NCBI RefSeq assembly: GCF_001887355.1
Contig: NZ_MPIN01000007.1
Location: forward strand, 146,888 to 210,887
Length of the DNA: 64,000 bases
Reading direction: 5' to 3'
From: Cystobacter ferrugineus
GTDB lineage: Bacteria > Myxococcota > Myxococcia > Myxococcales > Myxococcaceae
Of this stretch, positions 42,461 to 52,280 are shown in pieces. The position numbers were made by a program, and so were the translations under genes. The first letter of the stretch is position 1. Each line of letters starts with the position of its first letter. Under the pieces are notes generated by a model. It searched no databases. It was not told the origin of the DNA and saw nothing but the letters and a program-made list of their open reading frames with translations.

Positions 42461-43480
42461 TTGCGTCGTCTGGCCCCCTTCCTGCTGCTCGTCGCATCGG
42501 CGTGTGCCCATCCGGGCGCGCGCGCGAAGATGAGCTTCGATGAACTGTATTCGGATCCCGCGCCCTATCCCCCGGGCCCGGAGCCGGGGGCCGTGTCTCC
42601 GCGCCGGGACACGGGCACGAGCGGGGGTGGGAGGTCCTCGGCACAGGCTCCTGAGTCCCCGGAGCTGCGCGCCGCGCTGGCCTCCTTCGTCACCCAGGCG
42701 CGCGCCGCGCGCACCCAGGTCACCCAGGGCAGTGCCATGCCGGCTGCCCAGGTCATCAACTGGCGGCGGATGAACGGCTTCCTGGACGACTTCCTGCGCC
42801 GCCCCGCGCGCAAGACGTCCTCGTTGGACGTGGTGCGCACCCGCACGACGCTGGAGGCCGAGCTGGAGCTGGACGCGCGTGCCTACGGGGACATCCCCGC
42901 GGAGCTGGCCGATGCGGTGCTCTCCCGGATGGACTCGCTCGCGATGCGCATGGCCGAGCTGCGCCGCCCGTCCCTCCGTGTCGCGCCGAAGAAGCTCTCG
43001 TTGAGCTGGCCGGTGGAGCCCGTCGTCGTCACCAGCGTCTTCGGCAGCCGACTGCACCCCATCCTCGGCACGGAGCGAGACCACCAGGGAGTGGATCTCG
43101 CGGCCAAGGCGGGCCAACTCGTGACCGCCGCGGCCCAGGGCGTGGTGCTGCGCGCCGGATGGAATGGCGGGCACGGCAACCAGGTCATCGTCCAGCACGA
43201 CGGCAACACCACCACCCGCTACAGCCACCTGTCTCGGCTGCTGGTGGTGCCCGGGGACGTGGTGGAGCAGGGGGACGTGCTGGGCGCGGCGGGCAGGACG
43301 GGCATGGCCACCGGGGTGCACGTGCACTTCGAGCTGTGGCGGGACGGCGAGCCGAGCGATCCGCTCGACTTCATGGGCCCCACCGAGTCGGGAGAGCTGC
43401 CCTCCTTCGTCCACCACGAGTCGCTTCCGGACTCCCGGAAACGACAGGGGCGCCGTCCTCTCGGACGACGCCCTCTCTGA
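42461..43480 (+). CDS. LytM/M23-family peptidase lipoprotein
   Basis: A 339-residue envelope protein with lipoprotein signal MRRLAPFLLLVASAC (Cys15). A linker and helical region of about 130 residues precede the M23 domain: GSRLHPILGTERDHQGVDL carries the His and Asp zinc ligands, NTTTRYSHLSRLL and TGVHVHFELW give the HxH. Such enzymes cut peptide cross-links in peptidoglycan, or act as LytM activators. All ligands appear intact. The TTG start at 42461 is chosen because of the TAGACT 8 nt upstream and because it makes a clean lipoprotein signal. The C-terminal 25 residues are Arg-rich and lie over a possible hairpin. Confidence 0.85.
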   Translation: MRRLAPFLLLVASACAHPGARAKMSFDELYSDPAPYPPGPEPGAVSPRRDTGTSGGGRSSAQAPESPELRAALASFVTQARAARTQVTQGSAMPAAQVINWRRMNGFLDDFLRRPARKTSSLDVVRTRTTLEAELELDARAYGDIPAELADAVLSRMDSLAMRMAELRRPSLRVAPKKLSLSWPVEPVVVTSVFGSRLHPILGTERDHQGVDLAAKAGQLVTAAAQGVVLRAGWNGGHGNQVIVQHDGNTTTRYSHLSRLLVVPGDVVEQGDVLGAAGRTGMATGVHVHFELWRDGEPSDPLDFMGPTESGELPSFVHHESLPDSRKRQGRRPLGRRPL

Positions 43481-43509
43481 GGCCGGAACGCGCTCGCGGG
43501 CCCCACGGA

Positions 43510-43779
43510 CTACAGCGAGTTCTTCAGCTCCTTGGCGGGCCGGAATCCCACCGTCTTGGACGCCTTGAGCTTCATCATCTCGTTGGTCTGCGGGTTGCGG
43601 ATCTTCCGCGCCTTGCGAGAGCGAACCGACCACGTGCCGAAGCCCGGGTAGCTGAAGCGCTGGTCCTTCTTCACCGCCTTGCCAATGTTGGCGAAGACGA
43701 TGTCGAGAATCTCCGCCGCCGACTTCTTCGTCAGTCGCGACTGCGCCGCCACCACCTCCACGAGCTCTGCCTTGGTCAT
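43510..43779 (-). CDS. HU-family DNA-binding protein
   Basis: An 89-residue histone-like protein: MTKAELVEVVAAQSRLTKKS helical dimerisation arm, then the beta-arm GFGTWSVRSRKARKIRNPQT that enters the DNA minor groove, ending VGFRPAKELKNSL. The start at 43779 has GGAGGAG upstream; the open frame beyond it is non-coding. HU bends DNA and organises the nucleoid. Converges with the LytM gene 30 bases away. A TTGACA-type promoter is at 43819-43847. Confidence 0.95.
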   Translation of the reverse strand: MTKAELVEVVAAQSRLTKKSAAEILDIVFANIGKAVKKDQRFSYPGFGTWSVRSRKARKIRNPQTNEMMKLKASKTVGFRPAKELKNSL

Positions 43780-43818
43780 CCGCTCCTCCACCCACGTTGT
43801 TCTGCGAAAGCCCGAGGT

Positions 43819-43847
43819 TGGTAACAAATCGCTCTTTTGTCTGTCAA
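43819..43847 (-). promoter_or_regulatory. Sigma70-like promoter for the HU gene
   Basis: On the minus strand, TTGACA (43842-43847) and TTACCA (43819-43824) are separated by 17 bp, 40 bases upstream of the HU start. The -35 is perfect, the -10 weak. Confidence 0.5.
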
Positions 43848-44092
43848 CGCTGACAGGCGTTGCGCGCCGGAAGATCGGCCCCACACCAAGGATGTGAGGA
43901 GAATGTGAGGAATTTGACGGGCCTTGCTTCTCCTCTAGAAGAACGAGGGGTTGCCACGGTGGGTGTGGCCTCGCGGCGCGGGAATTCCAACCGGAGTGGG
44001 TTGGATGTGATCGATTGAGAGGGATTTCCTTTGTCATTTCGATCACTTGCGCGGCTTGTCTGATCCAACGGGCGCCGAAGGCTGGCAGGCCG

Positions 44093-44098
44093 TAGTCT
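44093..44098 (+). promoter_or_regulatory. TAGTCT -10-like element, 9 nt before start
   Basis: TAGTCT, then gggcggccc and ATG at 44108, no ribosome-binding site. Confidence 0.35.
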
Positions 44099-44107
44099 GG
44101 GCGGCCC

Positions 44108-45538
44108 ATGCCCCGCCTCTCCTGGATGATCGCCTGCCTGGTGTTCTCGGCTTGTCACCCCCGCGCCGATCCGAGTCCCCCTGCCTCCCCGGACGCCCGG
44201 GTGGAGGTGTGGGTGGATGGTGCCTCGCCCGCTGAGGGCGATGGCTCCCGGAGCCGGCCGTTCCAGGCGCTGGGAAGGGTGCTCGCACGGGAGGCGGGCG
44301 CTCCACTTCGCGTGCACCTGGCGCCGGGACGCTACCCGGGCCCCCTCCTGCTGCCGGCCGGGTGGGAACTGGTGGGCACTGGGGAAGGGGTCGTGGTGTA
44401 CGGGGAGGGGGCGGAGACGGTGGTGCGGGCTCCTGGCGGGGCTCGGCTGCGGGGGGTGGTGCTCGAGGGGGGCGGGTGGGGCCTGGAGGCGGCGGGCGCG
44501 GTGCGGGTGGAGGCGGTGCGCTTCACGGGTCAGGAGCAGGGGGCCCTGTGGATGGGGGCGGGCGAGCTGACGGTGGAGGGAGGGCGGTTCGAGGCGGGTG
44601 GCCCGGAGGCGGTGGGTCTGCGGGTGGAGGGCGCGGGCGCGCGGCTCCACGAGTCCTCGTTCGGCGGTGCCTTCCGCCGGGCGGTGGAGACCCGGGACGC
44701 GCGGGTGGAGCTGGAGTCGGTGCGGGTGGGCGGGGCGCGCACGGCGCTGCACCAGGCGCGGGGCGAGGCGCGGCTCGCGCGCGTGACGGTGGAGCACGGC
44801 CTCGACGTGGGGCTCTTCGTCCAGCACGGCTCGCTGCGGCTCGAGGACGTCACCGTCACCGGACACGAGTACGGCCTGCAGACGCGGGAGGCCACACTGG
44901 TGGCACGTGGCTTCACCTCGGTGCGCCCGGTGCGCGCGGGCGTGGCGTTGCTCGGCACCACGGGGGTGATGGAGGACACGCGGGTGGTGGGCAGCGGTGA
45001 CTTCGGGGCGGTGTCGTTGCTGGGCTCGGACACGCTGCTGCGTGGCATCCACGTGGAGGGCGCGGAGGCCTACGGCATCTCGGCCACGCGCGGGCGGCTG
45101 CGGCTGGAGCGGGCCCTCATCACCGGGCTGACGTCGCGCGAGGGGGACGCCGGCGACGGGCTGCACCTGCGCGACGTGGAGGTGGAGGCGCGCGGGCTCG
45201 TCGTGCGCGACGTGGCGGGCTCGGGGGTGCTGGCGGCCCAGGGGGCCCGGGTGGTGCTGCGCGAGACCTCGTTGACGTCGTGCCGGACCGCGGGCTTGTG
45301 GGGCGAGACGCTGGCCCGGGTGACGGCCGAGGGCCTCGAGGTGCGGGGCTCCGGTGGACCCGCGCTCGTGGCCCTGGAGGACGGGGTGCTGCGCGTGGAG
45401 GACCTCACGGCTGGGGAGAACGCCGGGGGACTCGTGGCGGCTGCCTGCGGGGGGGAGACCCGGGTCTCCCTCGGCCGCGTGAAGGGCCAGGACGCCGTGG
45501 GGCCGGGGGCGCCTTGTGTGACGGGACCGTCACGCTGA
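44108..45538 (+). CDS. Lipoprotein with right-handed beta-helix repeats
   Basis: A 476-residue lipoprotein, signal MPRLSWMIACLVFSAC with Cys16. The mature protein opens with VWVDGASPAEGDGSRSRPFQ, the usual first strand of DUF1565/pectate-lyase-like parallel beta-helices, followed by about 15 short repeats of 20-25 residues each with a Val/Leu-rich strand and Gly turn (RLEDVTVTGHEYGLQT, VEARGLVVRDVAGSGVL). Such helices bind or cut polysaccharide, but no conserved lyase or hydrolase residue is evident, so a structural or carbohydrate-binding role is as likely. Its end overlaps the convergent hydrolase by 9 bases. Confidence 0.8.
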   Translation: MPRLSWMIACLVFSACHPRADPSPPASPDARVEVWVDGASPAEGDGSRSRPFQALGRVLAREAGAPLRVHLAPGRYPGPLLLPAGWELVGTGEGVVVYGEGAETVVRAPGGARLRGVVLEGGGWGLEAAGAVRVEAVRFTGQEQGALWMGAGELTVEGGRFEAGGPEAVGLRVEGAGARLHESSFGGAFRRAVETRDARVELESVRVGGARTALHQARGEARLARVTVEHGLDVGLFVQHGSLRLEDVTVTGHEYGLQTREATLVARGFTSVRPVRAGVALLGTTGVMEDTRVVGSGDFGAVSLLGSDTLLRGIHVEGAEAYGISATRGRLRLERALITGLTSREGDAGDGLHLRDVEVEARGLVVRDVAGSGVLAAQGARVVLRETSLTSCRTAGLWGETLARVTAEGLEVRGSGGPALVALEDGVLRVEDLTAGENAGGLVAAACGGETRVSLGRVKGQDAVGPGAPCVTGPSR

Positions 45539-46663
45539 GCGGGCGGAGCCGTCCGGGGCCTCCTCCGGCACGCTCAGGTGCGTGGCGTGGGAGATGAGCC
45601 AGGCGCGCGTCTCGTAGTGGACCTCGTGGGCCACGCCCGTGCCGAAGAGCAGGTCTCCATGCCCGTAGTCCATCTTGTCGCCGCGCTCGGCGCCGAAGAT
45701 GTAGAGCTGCTTGTCGGAGCAGCCGAGCAGCTCGTACTGGGCGCGCAGGTTCTTCGGAGGGGCGAGCCGATCCTGGCTTCCCCCCATCACCAGCACCGGC
45801 AGCGTCAGCTTCGCCAGCCCCGCGCGCCAGTCCACGCTCCCGTCGAACGAGCGGAACGCGTCATGGTCGATCCAATCCTGGAACTGACGCAGCACGTTGC
45901 GGCTCATCGACGCCATCATGTTGGCGTACACCTTGCGCTGGATGGCCGGGGGGATGTGCTTGGGGTTGATGATGAGATCCGACAGGGGGACGGTGACGTA
46001 GCCGAGGAAGGGCGCCAGGGTGCGGCTCAACCACTCGTTGCGCAGGCCCCGCGGCCACGCGGCCCGGTTGCCCAGGTGGATGAGCCGGCGGATGAGCTTG
46101 TCGGGGGGGAAGAACACCGGGGAGCCGAGCGCGAGCAGGCCCGCCAGCTTGCCGGCGTGGGAGCCCTGCGCCACCGCGTAGCCCACCAGGCCTCCCAGGG
46201 AGTGTCCCACCCAGAAGGCCCGCCGGGCGCCCGTCCGGGCGAGCGCCAGATCGATGAGCGCCGGTCCATCCTGGGCGACGAGGTCATCCACGCTGGCGTC
46301 CGGCCAGCGCTTTCCCGGGGGCGGGCGCCGCGAGCCCCCGATGCCCCGCCACTCCACGATGAAGCAGTCGAAGCCCTCCTCCGCGAGGACGTGGGAAAGG
46401 GAGTAGGGGGGCTCGAAGTCGAAGGTATAGCGGTTGGCGGCCAGCCCATGACACAGCAGGACGGGCTCCTCGAAGCGCCGGGTGGGGGCGCGCCGCAGGT
46501 ACACGCTCAGCTCCCAGCCGTCCTGGCATCGGGTCTTGAGCAACTCGGGCGGGGGGACACGCGGGCGGTACCACCAGCGCACGAGCAGTATCCAGAGGAC
46601 GTTGAGCGCCCCCAGGACGAGCACGCCTGTCAACAGCCATGGGACCCACCGCGCCACGTCCAT
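45530..46663 (-). CDS. Membrane-anchored alpha/beta hydrolase
   Basis: A 377-residue enzyme. An N-terminal anchor (VPWLLTGVLVLGALNVLWIL) precedes the hydrolase fold: LLCHGLAANRYTFDF is the oxyanion loop, WVGHSLGGLVGYA the nucleophile elbow (Ser in GHSLGG), MGGSQDRLAPP the acidic residue, and KMDYGHGDLLFG the catalytic His region. The arrangement is that of lipase/esterase- or polyhydroxyalkanoate-synthase-like hydrolases. ATG at 46663 follows GGAGGAA. Divergent from pssA; substrate unknown. Confidence 0.88.
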   Translation of the reverse strand: MDVARWVPWLLTGVLVLGALNVLWILLVRWWYRPRVPPPELLKTRCQDGWELSVYLRRAPTRRFEEPVLLCHGLAANRYTFDFEPPYSLSHVLAEEGFDCFIVEWRGIGGSRRPPPGKRWPDASVDDLVAQDGPALIDLALARTGARRAFWVGHSLGGLVGYAVAQGSHAGKLAGLLALGSPVFFPPDKLIRRLIHLGNRAAWPRGLRNEWLSRTLAPFLGYVTVPLSDLIINPKHIPPAIQRKVYANMMASMSRNVLRQFQDWIDHDAFRSFDGSVDWRAGLAKLTLPVLVMGGSQDRLAPPKNLRAQYELLGCSDKQLYIFGAERGDKMDYGHGDLLFGTGVAHEVHYETRAWLISHATHLSVPEEAPDGSARSA

Positions 46664-46769
46664 TGTTCCTCCATTCGAGTCCGGGCAAATAAAACCTTGC
46701 TATGGTCCGTTCTCGCTCGGCTTTCACCACAACGGCCAGTGGCCGACACCCGGAGGCGGGAAAGAACAG

Positions 46770-47612
46770 ATGAGTCCTCGCAAGTTGATGTTCGTCCTGC
46801 CGAATCTGTTCACGGTCACCTCCATCCTCTGTGGCTTCTACGCTCTGACCCTGTGCGCGGGCGAGGCGGCTCCGGCTCAGCTCCACCAGGCGGCCCTGGC
46901 CATCCTCTTCGCCATGTTCTTCGATGGGTGCGATGGCCGGGTGGCCCGCCTCACGCGGACCCAGAGCGACTTCGGCATGCAGCTCGACAGCCTCGCGGAT
47001 GTCGTCTCCTTCGGCGCCGCCCCGGGCCTCCTGGTCTACAAGTGGGCCCTGGAACCCCTGGGCTTCGTGGGCCTGCTGCTCGCCTTCTCCTTCACCGCCT
47101 GCGGCGCCCTGCGGCTCGCGCGCTTCAACGTGCTCGCCATGCGCAGCCCCCAGGGCGGCGGCGGCAACTTCTTCGTCGGCCTGCCCATCCCGCTCGCCGC
47201 CAGCGTGCTCGTCTCGATGATCATCGCCCACTACGCCGCCACGGGGGGCGAGCCCCTCGAGGACTCGGCCCGGGTGCCCGTGGTGGTGGCCACGCTCACG
47301 CTGTCGCTGCTGATGGTGTCCACTGTCCGCTACCGGACCTTCAAGGATCTGCGCCTGTCGCCCCGCTCCGCCCTGGTGCTCGCCCTGGTGCTCGCCAGCG
47401 GCGTGGTCATCGGCACGCGCTTCCACCCGGCCTATGTGCTGGTGGCCTACTCCTTCGCCTACCTCGGCTTCGGCCTGCTCGAGTCGGCCTTCCTCGTGCG
47501 CCACCGGCTCGTCGCCCGCAAGGCGGGGCGCGGCGCGGCCCCGGCCATGGTGCTCCTGGACGAGGAGGAGGGCGAGGACGAGGACGAGGACGACGGTCAG
47601 CGGATGGCGTGA
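46770..47612 (+). CDS. pssA: CDP-diacylglycerol-serine O-phosphatidyltransferase
   Basis: A 280-residue integral membrane enzyme making phosphatidylserine, the precursor of phosphatidylethanolamine. The CDP-alcohol phosphatidyltransferase motif is complete: DGCDGRVARLTRTQSDFG followed by DSLADVVSFGAAPG. Several membrane segments surround it, starting LPNLFTVTSILCGFYALTL. A C-terminal acidic tail (DEEEGEDEDEDD) is unusual. The true start is ATG 46770; the frame opens far upstream. Family assignment to serine rather than glycerol-phosphate rests on DSLADVVSFGAAP. Confidence 0.9.
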   Translation: MSPRKLMFVLPNLFTVTSILCGFYALTLCAGEAAPAQLHQAALAILFAMFFDGCDGRVARLTRTQSDFGMQLDSLADVVSFGAAPGLLVYKWALEPLGFVGLLLAFSFTACGALRLARFNVLAMRSPQGGGGNFFVGLPIPLAASVLVSMIIAHYAATGGEPLEDSARVPVVVATLTLSLLMVSTVRYRTFKDLRLSPRSALVLALVLASGVVIGTRFHPAYVLVAYSFAYLGFGLLESAFLVRHRLVARKAGRGAAPAMVLLDEEEGEDEDEDDGQRMA

Positions 47613-47657
47613 GCCGCCCCGCGCGAGGTGTTGCGTGCTGGAGGCGGAGGGGACGGC

Positions 47658-47663
47658 TAGGAT
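47658..47663 (+). promoter_or_regulatory. TAGGAT -10-like element, 9 nt before cinA start
   Basis: TAGGAT, then gcccggccc, ATG at 47673; no ribosome-binding site. Confidence 0.35.
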
Positions 47664-47672
47664 GCCCGGCCC

Positions 47673-48938
47673 ATGCGCGTCGAGCTGCTGTGCACCGGGG
47701 ACGAGCTCGTCACCGGACTGACGACCGACACCAACAGTCCCTACCTGGAGGCGCGGCTCTTCGAGCTGGGCGTCAAGGTGGGCCGGGTGGTGCTGGTGGG
47801 CGATGTTCGCGAGGACATCACCCGAGGACTCCAGGAGGCCGCGTCCCGGGCGGACGTGGTCATCGTCTCCGGTGGGCTGGGCCCCACGGCGGATGACTTC
47901 ACGGCCGAGTGCGCCGCGGCGGCCGCGGGCGTGCCCCTCGTCGAGGACGCGGGCACCCTGCGCTTGCTGCGCGAGCGCGCCGAGAAGCGGGGCCGGGAGC
48001 TGACGCCCAACGTGGCGCGCATGGCGCTCGTGCCCGAGGGCTCCGAGGTGGTGCCCAACCCCGTGGGCGCCGCGCCGCTGTTCATCGTCCGGCTGGGGGA
48101 TTGCCGCCTCTTCTTCCTGCCCGGGGTGCCGCGCGAGTACCGGGCGCTGGTGGAGGGCGTGGTGGTGCCGCGCGTGCGCGAGGAGCTGGAGCGGCGGCCC
48201 GGGCGCACCTGGCGCGCCTTCCGCCTGTTGCGCACGGTGGGCCTGCCCGAGTCGGTGCTCGATGCGCGTGTGGCGCCGCTGGCCCGGGCGCACCCGCGTG
48301 TGGTGTTCGGCTTTCGCACCCATGCACCGGAGAACCAGCTCAAGCTGATGGCGGAAGCGCCCTCCCAGGCCGAGGCGGACGCCGCCCTGGCCGCGGCCGA
48401 GGCGGCGGCGCGCGCGGAGCTGGGCCGCTCGGTGTACGGGGCGGACGCGGACACCTACCCCGGCGTGGTGGCGAGGCTCCTGACGCAGGCGCGCGCCACG
48501 CTGGCGATCGCCGAGAGCTGCACCGGGGGCCTCATCGCCGCGCAGCTCACCGCGGTGCCCGGCGCGAGCGGCTTCCTGGTGGGCAGCGCGGTCGTCTACA
48601 CCGAGCAGATGAAGACTGCCTGGGCGGGAGTGCCTCCGGACATGCTGGAGCGTCACGGGGCCGTGTCGCGTCCGGTGGCGGTGGCCCTGGCCGAGGGCAT
48701 CCGCGCCTCGTGCCGGACGACCTATGGCCTGTCGGTGACGGGGGTGGCGGGGCCCACGGGGGGCACGCCCGAGGATCCGGTGGGCACCGTCTACTGCGCG
48801 CTCGCGGTGGACGGAGGGCCCACGCGCTGCGAGCGCTTCTCGCTCTCCGGGGATCGCGAGCTCATCCGCCTCTTCGCCGCCTCTCACGCGCTCGAACTGC
48901 TGCGCGAGCACCTGCTGACCCCGCCCTCCTCGCCATGA
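47673..48938 (+). CDS. cinA: CinA-family protein (MoaB-like plus NMN amidohydrolase domain)
   Basis: A 421-residue two-domain protein. The N-terminal MoeA/MoaB-like domain has CTGDELVTGLTTDTNSPYL and VSGGLGPTADDFT. The C-terminal CinA domain (about 265-420) has AIAESCTGGLIAAQLTAVPG and GVAGPTGGTPEDPVGTVY, which hydrolyses nicotinamide mononucleotide. It may recycle NAD by-products. Overlaps the next gene by 4 bases (ATGA). Confidence 0.93.
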   Translation: MRVELLCTGDELVTGLTTDTNSPYLEARLFELGVKVGRVVLVGDVREDITRGLQEAASRADVVIVSGGLGPTADDFTAECAAAAAGVPLVEDAGTLRLLRERAEKRGRELTPNVARMALVPEGSEVVPNPVGAAPLFIVRLGDCRLFFLPGVPREYRALVEGVVVPRVREELERRPGRTWRAFRLLRTVGLPESVLDARVAPLARAHPRVVFGFRTHAPENQLKLMAEAPSQAEADAALAAAEAAARAELGRSVYGADADTYPGVVARLLTQARATLAIAESCTGGLIAAQLTAVPGASGFLVGSAVVYTEQMKTAWAGVPPDMLERHGAVSRPVAVALAEGIRASCRTTYGLSVTGVAGPTGGTPEDPVGTVYCALAVDGGPTRCERFSLSGDRELIRLFAASHALELLREHLLTPPSSP

Positions 48939-50494
48939 GCCGCTCCAAGTCCAAACGCTCCAAGCCTTCCGCCACCCCTCCGAAGGGCTCGTCCCGGGGG
49001 GCGGCTCCCTCCGCGCCGCCTCCTCCCGCGCCCGCCTCCGAGCCTCCGGCCCGGAGCGCCGCCGCGAGCGATGCTCCCGCCCGGACTCCCTCTTCGCCCG
49101 AGCCTTCGCTCCGGAGTGGGCCTCCGCCGGAGCGGCCTTCCCGGCCCGTGGCGCCGGTGTCCGCCGGGGATCAGGGCAGTGGGGTGGTGGGGGCGGCGGT
49201 GCGCACGTGGTTCGCGGCGTACCGGGTGGAGGTGGTGCTCTTCCTGGTGAGCTTCGTGGTGCTGGCCAGCTTCAGCTCGCAGCGCTTCCTGCGCCAGAGC
49301 GAGGCGCCCCACTTCGTGTACCAGGCGAAGGCGTGGCTGGAGGGGCGGTTGGACCTGGATCCCGAGGTCCTGCCCAACCTGGAGGACTGGGCGTGCGTGC
49401 GCGAGGTGGCGGGCGCGAAGGTGCGGTGCGAGGGCCCGCCGCGGCCGGGGGATCGCTGGTACGTGAGCTTCCCGTCGTTTCCCGCGGTGGTGATGCTGCC
49501 CTTCGTGGCGATCAACGGCTACCAGTTCAACGACACCTCGTTCGGCGTCTTCACGGGGGCGTTGGCGGTGGCGCTCTTCTACGCGCTCTTGCGTTTCCTC
49601 TCGAAGGAGGGGGAGACGCCGCGCACGTGGGCGCCCAACGCGGTGCTGGCGCTGACGCTGGCCTTCGGCACGCTCTTCTTCTACGCGTCCATTCGCGGCG
49701 AGGTGTGGTTCAGCGCGGAGGTGATGGGCGTGGCCTTCACGTGCCTCTACGCGCGCAACGCCGTCCGGGCGCACCGGCCGGTGCTCGCCGGGCTCTTCTT
49801 CTCCATGGCGACGCTCACGCGCACGCCGCTGCTCTTCACCGGGCTGTTCTTCGTGCTGGAGGCGGTGTGTCCGGGTCCGGACCGGCTCTCCCAGCTCAAG
49901 GAGCTGGGGACGAGGTGGAAGGTGGTGGCGGACAAGCTGGGCCACTTCGCCCTGGGGGCCGCGCCGCTCGCGCTGCTGGCGGCGGCCTACAACGTCTACC
50001 GCTTCGGCAGTCCGGCCGAGTTCGGCCACCGCTTCCTCTACAACAACCGGGTGAACGTGGACATCGACCGGTTGGGCCTGTTCAACGTGGCCTACCTGTC
50101 GCGCAACCTGGAGGCGGCCTTCCTCAAGCTGCCGGGTTTGTCGGGCTCCCCGCCGCGGCTCACGTATGACCCTCACGGGCTGACGCTGCTGCTCACGCTG
50201 CCGCTGCTCGTCTTCCTGCTGATTCCCAAGCGCAAGCCGCGCCTGCACTGGCCGGTGTGGCTCACCGTGGCCGTCACCGCGCTGCCCGGCCTGTTCTACC
50301 AGAACACCGGCTACATGCAGTTCGGCTTCCGCTTCAGCATCGACTACACGCCCTACCTCCTGCTGCTCTTCGCGCTGGGCGGCTGGTCCCTGCGCCACCG
50401 GGCCGTGGTGGCCGCGCTGGTGCTCGGCGGGCTGGTGAACTTCTGGGGCGCGGTGGCCTTCCGGGGCTACACCGAGCTTGTCCGGAACTGGTAG
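48935..50494 (+). CDS. Multi-pass membrane protein, possible GT-C type
   Basis: A 519-residue protein. The first 85 residues are a disordered Pro/Ser/Ala tract. About ten transmembrane helices follow, beginning [16 protein letters not shown] and including [18 protein letters not shown] and [13 protein letters not shown]. The large loop after helix 1 has [20 protein letters not shown] and a DWACVRE region, reminiscent of the first loop of GT-C glycosyltransferases (acidic residues near a Tyr/His), but the metal motif is not decisive. ATGA-coupled to cinA. No sugar donor or acceptor can be named. Confidence 0.75.
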   Translation: MSRSKSKRSKPSATPPKGSSRGAAPSAPPPPAPASEPPARSAAASDAPARTPSSPEPSLRSGPPPERPSRPVAPVSAGDQGSGVVGAAVRTWFAAYRVEVVLFLVSFVVLASFSSQRFLRQSEAPHFVYQAKAWLEGRLDLDPEVLPNLEDWACVREVAGAKVRCEGPPRPGDRWYVSFPSFPAVVMLPFVAINGYQFNDTSFGVFTGALAVALFYALLRFLSKEGETPRTWAPNAVLALTLAFGTLFFYASIRGEVWFSAEVMGVAFTCLYARNAVRAHRPVLAGLFFSMATLTRTPLLFTGLFFVLEAVCPGPDRLSQLKELGTRWKVVADKLGHFALGAAPLALLAAAYNVYRFGSPAEFGHRFLYNNRVNVDIDRLGLFNVAYLSRNLEAAFLKLPGLSGSPPRLTYDPHGLTLLLTLPLLVFLLIPKRKPRLHWPVWLTVAVTALPGLFYQNTGYMQFGFRFSIDYTPYLLLLFALGGWSLRHRAVVAALVLGGLVNFWGAVAFRGYTELVRNW

Positions 50495-50549
50495 GGCCGG
50501 CCTGCCTCCGGGCTTGACCGGCCGTCACCGGACGAGCACATCTCAGGGG

Positions 50550-51067
50550 GTGAGCGACACTCCTCCCATCCCACCTCCTGTCTCGGGGCCCCCGTCGGGC
50601 AAGCGCTGGCACACCCGCGAGGACAGCGGCATCCGCCTGGATGCCCGGCTGCGCTGGTGGCACGACGACGTGCCCATCGAGCACCCGCGCATCATCGAGC
50701 TCTTCAACAGCTCCCTGCACCTGGACGACACGGGCCGCTACCAGCTCCGGATTGGCAACGACTGGTGCTACGTCCAGGTGGAGGACGCCGCCTACGAGGT
50801 GCGCACCGTGGACGTCACCCCGGACGAGCGTGTGTCCGTGCGCCTGAGCGACCGCACCGCCGAGGCCCTGGAGCCCTCGAGCCTCGGGGTGGGCGCCGAG
50901 GGCGTGTTGGAGTGCCGGGTGAAGGGGGGCCGGGCCCGGGCGCGCTTCTCCCGGGATGCCCAGTACCAGTTGGGCGAGCTGATGGAGCAGGACGCCCAGG
51001 GCCGGCTCGTCCTGCGCGCGGGCCAGCGTCTGCTCGCGCTGCCCGCGTCGTTCGTGTTGCCCGACGT

Positions 51068-51071
<4 letters not shown>
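50550..51071 (+). CDS. DUF1285-like hypothetical protein
   Basis: A 173-residue protein. After a Pro-rich N-terminus the core [20 protein letters not shown] and [20 protein letters not shown] parallels DUF1285 proteins, which share a D-x-x-x-W-x-x-x-x-x-P-I pattern and an x-V-E-D-A-P/A-Y strand. GTG start at 50550 directly after CAGGGG; a longer frame begins at 50478 but would overlap the upstream gene. Ends in CTAG shared with the recA stop. Function unknown. Confidence 0.7.
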
Positions 51072-52114
<1,043 letters not shown>

Positions 52115-52280
52115 CCGTCGCTCCTCGCCGCCCGTCACCGGGGCCCCACCGCGCTCCGGAAGGGAGCTCGTGGGATGCGAGGCTCTTGAGCAAGGGGTGT
52201 GCCGTGCGAAGTTGCTCGGGAGCACCTGACCTCGGGCGTCTCGTCCCGCCCGAGCCGTCCCGCGCGGCGGAGGGGAGGGG

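Larger units (their letters stand above)
43780..44107. other. Regulatory intergenic region between HU and the beta-helix gene
   Basis: 328 bases with lower GC than the flanks and no gene. Left part holds the HU promoter. A plus-strand TTGACG (43914-43919) and TAGAAG (43936-43941), 16 bp apart, could form a promoter facing right. TAGTCT lies 9 nt before the next start. Confidence 0.45.

Noticed and set aside
43914-43941. TTGACG-N16-TAGAAG promoter
   Set aside because: Only partial match, and the downstream gene has its own TAGTCT next to the start; kept only as a remark in the intergenic entry.
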